Positions 24,180 to 34,863 of a DNA stretch of 64,000 nt are shown here, piece by piece. Each line of letters begins with the position of its first letter. Within the stretch, counting starts at the first letter, position 1. A program made the translations under genes and the position numbers. This DNA comes from Macrotis lagotis (taxonomy: Eukaryota > Chordata > Mammalia > Peramelemorphia > Peramelidae), in NCBI RefSeq assembly GCF_037893015.1, contig NC_133660.1:288583078-288647077 (forward strand), read 5' to 3'. A model generated the notes under the pieces. It had not been told where the DNA came from and did no database searches. It saw only the letters and a program-made list of their open reading frames with translations.

Positions 24180-24410
24180 ACTTAGTGAACAGTACACACA
24201 GTGCTTTGATTGGAGTCAGGAAGATCCTTCTTCCTGAGTTCAAATCTGACTTCAGATACAACTTGTGTGACATTGGACATGCCATTTAATCTGGTTTGTC
24301 TCAGTTTTTTCATCTGTAACATGATATGGAGACGGAAATGGCAAAGAATTTCTGTATCTGACAAGAAAGTGTCAAATGTGAATAAAAAGGGATTGGAAAA
24401 CAACAAAAAA
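24180..24410 (+). mobile_element. MIR/MAR-type SINE, sense
   Basis: TTGGAGTCAGGAAGATCCTT, GAGTTCAAATCTGACTTCAG, GTCTCAGTTTTTTCATCTGT, then GGAGACGGAAATGGCAAAG and a TGAATAAAAAGGGATTGG tail: the sense form of the element at 7121-7290. Confidence 0.75.
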
Positions 24411-25242
24411 TATGTGTATATGGGTTTTTTCCCTTGTGTGGGATAAAAATCCACTTAAAAATATATAGACTCCTCTGAACAAAAAAGAAAGTTTATTTTG
24501 GCTTTTCTCGAGAGAAGAGCATACTCCAAGTCTCCCAAAGGTAGTGAAGATCAAGGGGCTACCCCGAGGTGAAACTGAAGCAAGATTATCTGGTCTACCG
24601 TGATTTCCCCCCTCCCCAGGCCCCTCTCTTCCTACTTGATTGGAAGTTTTTCAGAGTTACAATCTTTACATGAAAAATCTACCCAGTAACAAAGAAATAT
24701 AATTGTTTTCATAGGGCATTACCTCACCATCTTGGTGAGGACATCAGAATATTTCTCATGGTCTTTTGTTTATCTAAATGAATTACTGTCTGAGTATGCA
24801 AGGTCTTTTTAGTACTTATCATCACACAAGAGAAGGCCGTCTACTGTTCTTCCAATCTATCATCAAATGGGTGGCTAACTAAGAATGCAAGGTCCCTTCT
24901 CTGGAAGTATTCCATTATTTCCCTCCCTAAGAGAATCAGGAGGCTATCTGACTGGGAATGCAAGACCTCTTTCTCTATTTCTTCTAAGAATAGTCTAAGA
25001 GTTATAGTCTGTCTTTCTTTGAATGATTTTTTTAACCCTTAGAGGACTTCAAGAGGAATATTAACTCTTAGGACGGAATATTCCACTCACCCTTTATTAT
25101 AATTCTATGAATGGAGGAAGAACAGTTTAGTTTTATCTAAATGATGTACCTCCCCAACACATAGGACAATAATTAATGGAACATAGTCAGTTTGATGTAA
25201 TAGAAATGATCTTTGAAATCAATCAATAAGTATTTAGTGTGT
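24366..25242 (+). repeat. Local direct repeat U, copy 1 (carries a solo LTR)
   Basis: Outside the LTR, GTCAAATGTGAATAAAAAGG and TATAATTCTATGAATGGAGG to ATTTAGTGTG match 26706-26935. Confidence 0.75.
24435..25089. mobile_element. Solo LTR of an endogenous retrovirus-like element
   Basis: 655 bp beginning TGTGTGGGATA and ending ATATTCCACTCA, with 4-bp direct repeats CCCT on both sides (24431-24434, 25090-25093). Clearly related to the LTR at 27703. No internal viral sequence follows, so it is a fossil solo LTR. The duplicated flank near 26766 preserves the uninterrupted site. Confidence 0.8.
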
Positions 25243-25523
25243 TACAGAAACAGCAATTCAAAAATTACAAAAATCAAAACTTTTGTGTGATACAGAGACC
25301 ACTGCTCAAAATATTAAAAACAAAGCTTTGAACACCTTGAAAGCAGAAAGGAATGTATTGCATTCTCCTGAGAAGGCAATAGTCACACAAGTTGTGCCAG
25401 TCAGGGAGTACAAGAGAATACAAGAAGTAAGACTTTTTATACCCTAAGGCAAACTCCTCAGTAACCTCCTTCCCAGTGGCTGAACTTCTCGGGACACAAT
25501 CGAGTCATGAAAAGCTTTCCATC

Positions 25524-26245
25524 AACTATGCCCAAAGGGCAACAAAAATATTCATACCCTTTGACCCAGCAATACCACTGCTGGGTCTGTACCCTGAAAA
25601 GATGATGAAAAAGGGTAAAAACATCACTTGTACAAAAATATTTATAGCAGCCCTGTTTGTGGTGGCAAAGAATTGGAAATCAAGTAAATGTCCTTCAATT
25701 GGGGAATGGCTTAGCAAACTGTGGTCTATGTATGTCATGGAACACTATTGTTCTATTAGAAACCAGGAGGGACTGGATTTCAGGGAAGCCTGGAGGGATT
25801 TGCATGAACTGATGCTGAGTGAGATGAGCAGAACCAGAAAAACACTGTCCATCCTAACAGCAACATGGAGACAATGATCAACCTTGAAGGACTCACTCAT
25901 TCCATCAGTGCAACAGTCAGGGACAATTTTGGGCTGTCTGCAAAGGAGAGTGCCATCTGTATCCAGATGAAGAGCTGTGGAGTTTGAACAAAGTTCAAGG
26001 ACTATTCCCTTTAATTTAGAAAAAAACAGATAGCTTATTGTCTGATCTTGTTACCTCTTAGACTTTTTCTCTCTTCTTTAAGGAGATTTCTCTTTCATCA
26101 AACCCAATTTGGATCAAGGTGCAACATGGAAGCAAAGTAAAGACTGACAGATTGCTTTCCGTTGTGGGGTGGGGGGGAGGGAAGCAAGATTGGGGGGGGA
26201 ATTGTAAAACTCAAATAATATATTTAATAAAAATTAATTTAAAAA
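25524..26245 (+). mobile_element. 5'-truncated L1, sense
   Basis: The last part of ORF2 is still open to 25877: FIPFDPAIPLLGLYPEKMMKK, AALFVVAKNWK, EWLSKLWSMYVMEHYCSIRN, WRDLHELMLSEMSRTRKTL. The 3' UTR has a G-rich tract (26163-26200) and TTGTAAAACTCAAATAATAT before poly(A). Flanks AAAAGCTTTCCATCAAC (25509-25525) and AAAATCTTTCTATCAAT (26246-26262) look like a diverged target-site duplication. It sits inside the LTR-like segment 25240-26700. Confidence 0.88.
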
Positions 26246-26284
26246 AGAAAATCTTTCTATCAATAAAAACAAAAACAAAGTTAA

Positions 26285-26500
26285 GTTAGCTGCAGGTAAA
26301 TGGGAAGGAAAGAAAAAAAGGTAGTTGTACATATTTGCAAACAAGAAAAAAACAGGTTTTTGTAAGCTAGCTGCAATGAACAAGAAGGAACCCATATTTG
26401 CAAACAAGATAAAAACAGGTTTTGTAAATTAACTGCAGGTGCTACTTTTCCGTAACAGGAAGGAAGCAAGGAAGGTCATGTTGCAAATTTACAAACAAGA
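26285..26500 (+). repeat. Imperfect tandem repeats, about 65 bp each
   Basis: Units sharing ATTTGCAAACAAGA, AAAAACAGGTTTTGTAA and TAGCTGCA/TAACTGCAGG, about three copies. Confidence 0.7.
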
Positions 26501-26610
26501 TGTGAGGAAGAATCAAGCAGAGTATGGAGTGTTTTGAAACATATATTTTTAATAGCATTTTGAAAAACATGCTTTTGCAGGCATTCCAATAAGAAAATAA
26601 TAAAAATAAA

Positions 26611-26638
26611 AATAATAATAATAATAATAATAATAAAT
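26611..26638 (+). repeat. (AAT)n microsatellite
   Basis: About nine AAT units. Confidence 0.9.
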
Positions 26639-26705
26639 TATTAACCCTTTTGAGGAGGCTTCTCTTCGGCAAAGAAATGCTGTTTCTCACAATAAATCCT
26701 AAATG

Positions 26706-26935
26706 CGTCACAAAGTGTCAAATGTGAATGAAAAAGGACTGGAGAACAACAAAAATTATGTGCATATAGCTTTCATTTTATTATAATTCTATGAATGGAA
26801 GGAGAACAATTTAGTCTTATCTCAATGCAGTATATAGGATAATAATTAATGGAATGTAGTCAGTCTGACAAAATGGAAATGTTCTTTGAAATCAAACAAC
26901 AGATATTTAGTATGTGTCAATTATATTACAGTTAC
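26706..26935 (+). repeat. Local direct repeat U, copy 2 (no LTR)
   Basis: GTCAAATGTGAATGAAAAAG, TATAATTCTATGAATGGAAG and GATAATAATTAATGGAATG correspond to copy 1 with the LTR absent. Confidence 0.75.
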
Positions 26936-27032
26936 TTTGACAGGAACTGGGAATATAAAGGAAAAATCTGATCTATGGACTCAAGTATCTTAATTGTACA
27001 TCTTTTTATTTTTATTTAATTTTTTTTATTTT

Positions 27033-27175
27033 CTAGCTTTCGGGAGGCAATGGGGTTAAGTGACTTGGCAAAGGTTACACAGCTAGGTAATTATTGAGCA
27101 TCGGAGGCTAGATTTGAACTCAGGTCCTCCTGGCTCTAGGGTGTTGCTCTATCCACTGTGCCACCTAGCTGCCCC
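27033..27175 (-). mobile_element. tRNA-derived SINE, antisense
   Basis: GGAGGCAATGGGGTTAAGTG through GCCACCTAGCTGCCCC, preceded by a T-rich tail. Confidence 0.87.
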
Positions 27176-27499
27176 TCCTATATTTTATATCATCAATTTA
27201 TTGAATTTGTATTCTAAGGATCAATAGTAATTGTGAGTACTATGTGTTATGTTTAAATTACGGTTTTAAATTTTATATAATTTTACACTCCTTTTAACAT
27301 TATATTTTATTTACATATCTCTTTATTTTGGATTTTTCTATAATATTAAGTCAGTACCAGTTCATTTTTGGAAGCTAACATAAAGTAGATTATTATGAAT
27401 AAACAGTATTTAATCATTATCTGTCCAATATGTTGAATTTGAGGTAAAATATCTAGCAAGACATTATTATTAACTAGTCCATAAAGAATGAGTGTTTCT

Positions 27500-27653
27500 T
27501 TTTATTTTTAGGTTTTTGCAAGGCAAATGGGGTTAAATGGCTTGCCCAAGGCAAAACAGCTAGGTAATTATTAAGTGTCTGAGACCGAATTTGAACCCAG
27601 GTACTCCTGACTCCAAGGCTGATGATATATCCACTATGCCACCTAACCACCCC
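27500..27653 (-). mobile_element. tRNA-derived SINE, antisense, holds the left duplication breakpoint
   Basis: Full antisense SINE with near-exact flanking repeats AAGAATGAGTGTTTCT (27484-27499) and AAGAATGAGTTTTTCT (27654-27669). The B duplication starts inside it, at 27562. Confidence 0.9.
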
Positions 27654-27702
27654 AAGAATGAGTTTTTCTAATGAGATTTAATATAATAATTCTCTATAAG
27701 AA

Positions 27703-28324
27703 TGTGTGGGATAAAAATTCAGTTAAAAAATAGAGTCTGCTGAGCCAAAAAGAAAGTTTGTTTTGGCTTTTCTCATGAAAAGGGCACACTCCAAGTCTCA
27801 AAAAAGTAGTGAAGATCAAGGAACTGCCCTGAATTGACAGTCAAGAAAGATTATATCCCTCTCTGTCAAATCTTTGATTACTCTTCAGAGTTACCTTCTA
27901 CTTGTGAAAATCTATCCCAGCAACAAAGAAAAGAATGAAAGGTTTTCATAAAATATGACCTCCCCATCCAGATGGTGAGATTAACCTTCAGGATTATAGC
28001 TATCTTATCTACTTATCATCAAACAATAGAAATCTTATGAGCTTTGTTGGAATGCAAGGTTTTTCTCATGGGAACAGTCTCCTGTTCTCCTAAGTTCAGA
28101 TAGTTTTATCATCAAATAGGTGACTAACTAAAAATGCAAGTTCACTCTGGAAATAGTCCACTATCCCCAACCCCAACAGAAATGCCTGGCTTGGAGTGCA
28201 AGGTCTCTCTCCCTCTTTCTTCTAAGAATAGTCTAAGCGTAATACTCTATCTTTATTTAATGATTTTTAATCCTGAGAGGACTTCACTAGACACATTAAC
28301 CCTTAAGAGGGCATATCCCATTCA
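27703..28324. mobile_element. Solo LTR, same family (B1)
   Basis: Begins TGTGTGGGATAAAAATTC and ends CATATCCCATTCA, with short inverted ends TGGGAT/ATCCCA and 4-bp repeats AGAA on both sides. Present at the same site in B2, so it inserted before the tandem duplication. Confidence 0.82.
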
Positions 28325-28378
28325 AGAACAAAAGCAGTATATTTTAATAACATTATCAAATAATTAGTTAATTATCCT

Positions 28379-28768
28379 GATGCAGGGGAAATGATGAAGA
28401 GAATTGGGGATGTAATAGAAAGAAATTGGGTAGAGATGTCAGATGACTACCACCTACTCTTAAGATATAATTGACTAGAAGTAGAGAATTATAATTGTAA
28501 CAGAAACAATTGTAATCTTAAAGGCTGCTCAAATTGCATGGAGATCCCCATTCTTGATGTACCATTGAATCATTGTTTAATGTAGAATTTTATCCTGATT
28601 TCCTTAGGTTTTACCCTCTACCTAATTCTGAGTCCATTATAAGGGAAGGGAGTTCACCTTTTGCCCTATGGATAACAGGCAAAACATAAAAACCCGAGTT
28701 GGACTCCAGGCCAGGGCACAGTCTTCTCAACCAACCTGTGGTCCAGTGAGAACTGCTGGGCTGTCCTT

Positions 28769-28830
<62 letters not shown>

Positions 28831-28926
28831 GTTTATAACCTTTTTAAAATAATTTTTTGTTTTATTTGCACCCTGGTTTCCCACGTCTGAATAATGGTTC
28901 CTCAATACACAGAACCGAACTCAAGT
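28379..28926 (+). mobile_element. Probable LTR of a second family (B1)
   Basis: ACATAAAAACCCGAGTTGGA (TATA-like), a CT-rich region, TAAAATAATTTTTTGTTTTA and CCCTGGTTTCCCACGTCTGA look like the U3-R-U5 end of a retroviral LTR. Limits are uncertain; no clean target-site repeat was found. Confidence 0.45.
28772..28823 (+). repeat. (CT)n microsatellite (B1)
   Basis: About 25 CT units inside the probable second-family LTR; a longer, interrupted tract occupies the site in B2. It creates spurious Arg-Glu open frames. Confidence 0.97.
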
Positions 28927-29173
28927 AGGCAGCAGCTACAATCTGCTATTTTTAACTTTGGATGAACCTGTAGTACAACCTAGATAGGTAATAGGAAGAT
29001 GAGTCTTAAAGGGATGCAAGCTAATGGGGCATTGTTAGCAAGTGGGATAAACAGAAAACCCAAATACGACATCCTGGAGATCCAGATGGTCTCTTACTGT
29101 TTGTGTAAAGATCCACATCAAGAATGAATGAGAGAAGAAAATGTGTTCAAATTTCCAATCAAGAAATAACTGG

Positions 29174-29232
29174 TGGGGAGGCTAGGTGGCGTAGTGGTTA
29201 AAGCACTAGCCCTAAAAAAAAAAAAGAAAATA
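29174..29232 (+). mobile_element. SINE head-only insertion with A-tail (B1)
   Basis: Only the first ~40 bp of the SINE (GGGGAGGCTAGGTGGCGTAG to GCACTAGCCCT) followed by an A-rich tail, between exact direct repeats AAATAACTGG (29164-29173, 29233-29242). Confidence 0.8.
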
Positions 29233-29867
29233 AAATAACTGGATCATGTAACATTTATCAAGTATATGGTCTTCTCTAGGCAATGCCCTCAACTTGTATC
29301 ATTTATCTAACATAAACAAAAGTTTAGAACACCTAAGTTTGGTTTTGATTGAACCCCAAATTATCTTTGTTTTATTTTGTCTTTATATTATTCAACATTT
29401 CCCAAATATGATCTAATTTGGTTTGGGCAAATGACATTCCGTGGGCTACAAGTCTGACACTTTTGTCATGGAGTCATCCCAAACAGGTGTCTTCTACATG
29501 CAATTTAAGAACAATAAGTAATCAACTCTTGAAGACAATCTCTCCCAAGCTGAGCTTCAATATGCCAATAAATATTAACTCCAAGATATCCGCAGGTAAA
29601 GACGCTAGAAACAAAAAGACAGCTTGATTATTAGGGCAGTTTGAATTCTTATATGAAAGGAAGAAAACTTATTTTCCCTGAAGAATTAAAACATTATTAA
29701 TTTTAAACTAATAATAGAGGAAAGAATAAGAAAGAAAATAAGAGTACTTTTGGAATGGTTGGAGAGAGGTTTAACACTTCGATATTGGATGATCAAACCA
29801 AATTAAAACAGAAGCATTTTATAAGAAACAGGATTTGTCATCAAAAATCATTCATTTAGATTCCATA

Positions 29868-30027
29868 ATATGATTTCTCTCTCATCCCACTCACTTTGGA
29901 TCATTGTACAACATAGAAACAAAGTAAAGACTGATAGATTGCTTTCCATGGGGGTGGGGGAAGGGAAGTAAGATTGGGGGGAAAATTGTAAAACTCAAAT
30001 ATTGTCTTTAATAAAAAAAAAGAAAAG
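29868..30027 (+). mobile_element. Very short L1 3' end, sense (B1 only)
   Basis: L1 3' UTR (CATAGAAACAAAGTAAAGAC, the G-rich tract, TTGTAAAACTCAAATATTG) with an A-tail. Target-site duplications ATTTAGATTCCATAA lie near 29853 and 30028. The matching region is missing from B2. Confidence 0.85.
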
Positions 30028-31411
30028 AAATTTAGATTCCATAAAGGAAGTTAAAATGAAAGAAAAGTTGAAAACTACAAGTTCAGTAGAGGCAAAGCCA
30101 AGGTAGTTAACAGAAATTAAATCTATGACATTTCTAAGAATCTAAAAAGAAATGTCTTTTATGGAGATATTCAGAGTCTATGCAGCAAGTTAAATGAATG
30201 GGAGCTCCTATCCAGCCATAAATTTACCACAGGTTTCACTGAGACAGAACAGGATGAAACCCATACTTGGAATATGGATATGATTAAATAGTCCTGATTC
30301 AACTGAAATAGTAGAGAAAAAGGAGTGGTTGGGGAGCATTATGTATTAAAAAGATATAATTATCTGAGAAAGTCTTGCAATCAACAGAGGGAAATGAGAT
30401 GGAGATCAATTGGTTGAAGTAGGCTGGTAGGAGACAGAGGAATACTTTTGCTCTCCAAGTTTACATAAACCCTATGAATAGACAGAAAAACTAAATGATG
30501 GTTTGGAACTGGATCACCAGTCTGTAGGCTTTATAATCTTTCAGTGTCTATAGAGAACTTTTATATCTAGAATTTTCTGCATCAGTTCCTTTCTGTGAAT
30601 ATCTGAGTTTACATTAATGTCCTAGTTTGACAATGTTAAATTAATTCTACACAGTTTTGAGGTTCTGACAAGAGTAGATTTTAGTCTGGATTTGATGGTC
30701 ATGAACTATGAGGAAATGATCAGTGGAGAGTAAATTATGGAAAACTTAGAGGAGGAAGAGTTTCTGTACAAGATAAAATAGAAAGTTATTACTGATCTAC
30801 CATCAACACCAGACTTGGAGAAAACATATTTTCAAAGATTACACAACAAAAATATATGCTTTTCATGTACTGTTGGAACCAAAACCTTTTATCTATACTT
30901 AATCAAATTCTCTCTGCACTGAAGCCTGGTTCTCAAAATAAGTTCCTTTCAGTGTCTTTAATGTTGCAGAAAGACTTTGGATTGACTCACATTTCACCCA
31001 TGTGTTCTCTGGTTCAGCCTCCACTCCTGTATCACAGATGACACTTTTTACACTCCTATCAAAAATCCTTTATGATAAAAATAAAATCTCAATACTCTGA
31101 CAAAGGAGCACAAAAATAGAAATAGAAAACTATAAACTTAACAATAATCACTTTCATTGGCAAAATTGAATTTAAATTTTCTCAATCTCTTCATTCATCT
31201 TTCCTTGCTTAGAATACAAATAAATTCCCAATATATTCATGTCATATTCTAGTGTGTATGAAAACATACATTCATCTATGTATGATGTGCCTATGTAGAT
31301 ATGTGTATGTATATTTAAATATATATGTAGATATAAAGAAATTACGGGAAATCTAAATAAATAAAAACATTGAAAGAAAGGAGAAAATGAGGGAAACATG
31401 CAGAGATAGAA

Positions 31412-31413
<2 letters not shown>

Positions 31414-31462
<49 letters not shown>
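31414..31462 (+). repeat. (GA)n microsatellite (B1)
   Basis: About 24 GA units. Confidence 0.97.
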
Positions 31463-31467
<5 letters not shown>

Positions 31468-31479
31468 GTTTATTTGCTA

Positions 31480-31620
31480 GTTGATCAGGAGCAGGAGTTG
31501 AAATTAAGATGTTTTTTTCAAGTCTTGACTCTTCACTTGGTTATATGACGCTGGACAAGTCACTTAGTCTCTTGATGCCCTAGGCATATCCCTACGACAA
31601 AAATGGCATAGCAGGTGAAG
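31480..31620 (+). mobile_element. MIR-like fragment (B1)
   Basis: GACGCTGGACAAGTCACTTA and GTCTCTTGATGCCCTAGGC follow a SINE core in sense. Also in B2 near 48250-48390. Confidence 0.5.
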
Positions 31621-32813
31621 TCTGAAATGACAAAGGCAGATTATTACATTTCTTCAGTAGAATTTTCCCATATCAATGAAAAAATTTTTGATCAAACTGA
31701 TTCTATTATAAATGATTCTAGATATGTATCTATTCTGAGAGATATGCATTTGTATGCTTTAATAAATATTAATAGAAATCAATATAAATATGTGTAGAGA
31801 ATGTCTGTTGCCTCCACCCCCCCACCCCATGAATTGACTGCTCATATTTGGCTTCTGGTTGCAAATTTAAGAGCTAAAAGGTTGGTATACCTTTACATTT
31901 AGAATCCTTTGTTGGGCTTTTATGATCCCACTCTCAGGAAGGTAGACTGATGAAACCTTGTTCCAATGGGGAAAATTGTGATATGTGTGTCTATGAATGT
32001 TCAATCACCCAGATATTCATATAAATTATTTTATTCCTATTATAAATGTGTGTATTTATATAAATATTAAATGTCTAAGATTTCAAACCAAGCATTTTTT
32101 TGCATTTAAAAAATTGTTTCCCAAATGTCTATAAATTGTATATATATCGATATATAATACACATATATACATAGTAAATATGATGACTTATGCATATGCA
32201 TGTGTATAACTAGAAACCTAATTGTTCGATGTGTATATGAATTCATATATACTTTGCCATGTACACATATCCCTAATTCACGCATTCACCTATACACTTG
32301 TGTGCAAGAGTATAAAAGCAAGTACACACATATAGCAGCAAGTCATTGACGGTGTCTATACTTTGTGGTTTTTTGCACATTATTTCCCAAATCCAAGAGA
32401 ACGTTTGCAGCTTAAGAGTAGAGAACACATTTTTGATTTGAAAAAAAAAATCCTCTACCTAACCATGGAATTGGAAAAATAAAATGAAATTTCAGTTGAA
32501 TAAACATCCCATTTGCAGTATTCCTGTCATGTTCCTCCCCATTCCAGGCCTTACATCATTCAGTTATCTTACTAGTCTTTGCCAAAGCACAGATCTGACC
32601 ATGATATTACCTAGTCAATAAACTTAACAAAAGGATCCCTTATATGAGACCCTTTAATATAACCAAAAACGTTTTGGGAGGAATGTTTCCTTCCAAAATT
32701 ATGTACTTTTATTCAGTTAGTACCTACATGTATTTGTAAATATTTGCATACCTATATTTAGAACAAAAATACTGCCTATTACAATTTATTTAGTATTTGT
32801 ATTCTATATAGAA

Positions 32814-32820
<7 letters not shown>

Positions 32821-32842
<22 letters not shown>
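32821..32842 (+). repeat. (TA)n microsatellite (B1)
   Basis: Eleven TA units next to the distal D repeat; only about five units at 52799-52809 in B2. Confidence 0.9.
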
Positions 32843-32845
<3 letters not shown>

Positions 32846-32846
<1 letters not shown>

Positions 32847-33195
32847 GTATATACACCGAGAGATATTTATATGCATACATAAATACATAGATAGGTAAAA
32901 AGATAGACCGATAGATAGAAAACCATGAATATTTCTGATTATTCCATGTTTTCTCCATGAAGTACAAAATCCCTCCTCTAATGTAGACTTTAAAAAATAA
33001 CAAGTTAAATGGACTTGCATTTTGGACAAGATGGAAGGGCTCAGTGAAAGTTCCTCATGGAATACAAAGACCGACCTGACCACATGAGATTAAAGAGTAA
33101 ACTCCTTTCTCCATGTTATTAATAAAAAAAAAAAAAACTGCTAACTTAAATAATTATACTCAAGGGAAAGGTCAAAAAACCTATGGCTAATACAG
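32846..33195 (+). repeat. OR upstream repeat D, distal copy (B1)
   Basis: About 345 bp, from ACACCGAGAGATATTTATAT to CTATGGCTAATACAGA, directly repeated 1.5 kb downstream at 34366-34700, just before OR-2. Confidence 0.88.
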
Positions 33196-33599
33196 ATGAG
33201 TTCATAACTTTGGGTACTAGAGGATGCATTTCCCCAAAGAATAGTAGGCAGTATATCTCCATTTGCCTAATGTTCATCCAGTATTTCAGCTAATGTCATA
33301 GCTTCACGAAGAATTGGAGTTCCCTTTGCCCTCAGAAGCTGCAAATGAGAACAGAAAAAAATTTAGTGAGGACAAAGATAATTTTGGATACTGTCTAGGA
33401 CCTGAGATTTAGAGAAGGGAAAAAAGTCCATAATTTTGAAAGGAGAAATGTCACAACGTAACTCAGGTAGTATTTCATGGAGTCATTTTTGTGTGGTTTT
33501 TTAAAATATTGCATATCAGAATGGTGAAATTGTTTATATAATTAAGTGGCTATTGGTATTCTTGGATTTCATATATGTATTATAGTATTGGACCTTACA

Positions 33600-33745
33600 A
33601 AATCATTATGGTATAGAATATTTGAATTAAGGAAAAGCAACTGAAATCCTTCCTCTAGTATTCAATAGCTGTATATCTGAGTACAAGTCATGTTACCACG
33701 GTGAGCTTTTATTTCTCATCTAAAATATGAATGGAAAACCTATAG
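33600..33745 (+). mobile_element. MIR-like fragment (B1)
   Basis: Weak core-SINE pattern: GTACAAGTCATGTTACCACG, then TTTATTTCTCATCTAAAATA. Also in B2 near 53575-53720. Confidence 0.4.
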
Positions 33746-34109
33746 CATCTCAGAGTTTGCACCATGGACATGATATTTGTGAAACTATTTACAAAATAAA
33801 CCCGAGTAAAAAACCATTATTATTTTTGTTTTGTCCTACATAAACAGATACAAGCTCTAACTCAGATAACTCCGGATCTGCAGATTGGGGTAAATTGTAC
33901 AAATTTATATCAAAGCTGGTTAAGATCTTCTCTGTCCTTCCCTCAGGGTTATAGGTAAGTACCGACTGAAATAGTTCCTTTATAAAAGGTGTTTGGAATA
34001 ATCTTACATATTGTGAACAAGATTTGTTCTAATTATTGATATAAATATTTTATTATCATTTTATTATCTCTACCATTCTTAATTAATAGGCACCATGACA
34101 ATACCTAGA

Positions 34110-34265
34110 GAAATAAATTCGCAATTGGACTCAAATCCATACTTGGACAGAAACTCTTTTTTGTGCCTCTCCCCAAATCACTTAACTTCTGAGTGCTTGA
34201 AACCAATAAGACTATCATTAGTTGATATTACTGAATTTGCAGAGGAGATTTTTTTCTCCTGGTGC
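34110..34265 (+). mobile_element. MIR-type SINE fragment upstream of OR-2
   Basis: TTGGACTCAAATCCATACTT, CAAATCACTTAACTTCTGAG and TTTGCAGAGGAGATT follow a MIR core in sense. Counterpart at 54075-54230. Confidence 0.55.
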
Positions 34266-34365
34266 ATTAATTCTTTGAAAAAAATCGTAGTGATATTTAA
34301 ATATTATTAATACAGAATGCAAGAAATATAACATTTTAGGGGTCATATATGTATATACATATGTG

Positions 34366-34702
34366 TATACACCGAGAGATATTTATATGCATACATAAAT
34401 ACATAGAGAGGTAAAAAGATAGACTGATAGAAAAACATGAATATGTCGATTATTCCATATTTTTTTCCATGAAGATCAAAATCTCTCCTCTAAGGTAAAC
34501 TTTAAAAAGACCAAGTTAAATGGACTTGCATTTTGGACAAGATTGAAGGACTAAATGAAAGGTCCTCATGGCATACAAAGACCTACCTGACCAGATGAGA
34601 TTAAAGGGTAAACTCCTTTCTCCAAGTTATTAATTAAAGAACTTCTACCTTAAATAATTATACTCAAGGGAAAGGTTAGAGACTCTATGGCTAATACATA
34701 TC
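34366..34702 (+). repeat. OR upstream repeat D, proximal copy (B1)
   Basis: Matches 32846-33195. It ends about 160 bp before the OR-2 ATG. Confidence 0.88.
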
Positions 34703-34848
34703 TGTTAAAATAATCTGATTACCTCACTAAGACGGTGAGTAACAGCAGATTTATGTTCTTGGACTTTCTCTATGTAGTACAGTGTTTCTATGCTCTCCTT
34801 TTAGATTTTGATATCGTCTATTCATTTAAATTGAAGAAGAAGAATTAC

Positions 34849-34863
34849 AGGATCCCAGAAGTC
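34849..34863 (+). promoter_or_regulatory. Splice-acceptor-like AG and 13-nt leader of OR-2
   Basis: ATTACAG followed by GATCCCAGAAGTC and the ATG. Identical to the OR-3 leader and similar to that of OR-1. Upstream similarity to OR-1 extends about 80 bp (TCTATGCT...TTTTAGA...TTGATATC), more than expected for neutral flank of genes this diverged. Confidence 0.5.

Larger units (their letters stand above)
25240..26700 (+). mobile_element. Possible LTR remnant split by an L1
   Basis: Excluding the L1 (25524-26245) this leaves about 740 bp that starts TGTTACAGAAACAGC, has tandem repeats (26285-26500) and ends in TTTCTCACAATAAATCC, a layout like an LTR with repeats in U3 and a poly(A) signal near R-U5. 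Fossil; no coding part. It could be an unrelated repeat. Confidence 0.4.
30170..32820. other. Non-coding part of segment B (copy 1)
   Basis: Only the GA tract and a MIR-like fragment are recognised. The B2 counterpart is 46917-48888 and 52096-52798. Confidence 0.5.

Noticed and set aside
25476-25877. A conserved-looking 133-residue protein
   Set aside because: It is the C-terminus of L1 ORF2 from a 5'-truncated insertion, not a host gene.
28611-28905. Arg-Glu repeat open frames (and Ser-Leu repeats in B2)
   Set aside because: Translation of CT/GA microsatellites.
34735-34850. A GTGAGT donor-like site 116 bp before the OR acceptor, suggesting a mini-intron
   Set aside because: OR introns are usually kilobases long and nothing else supports an exon there. 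The same site in OR-3 merely reflects the duplication.
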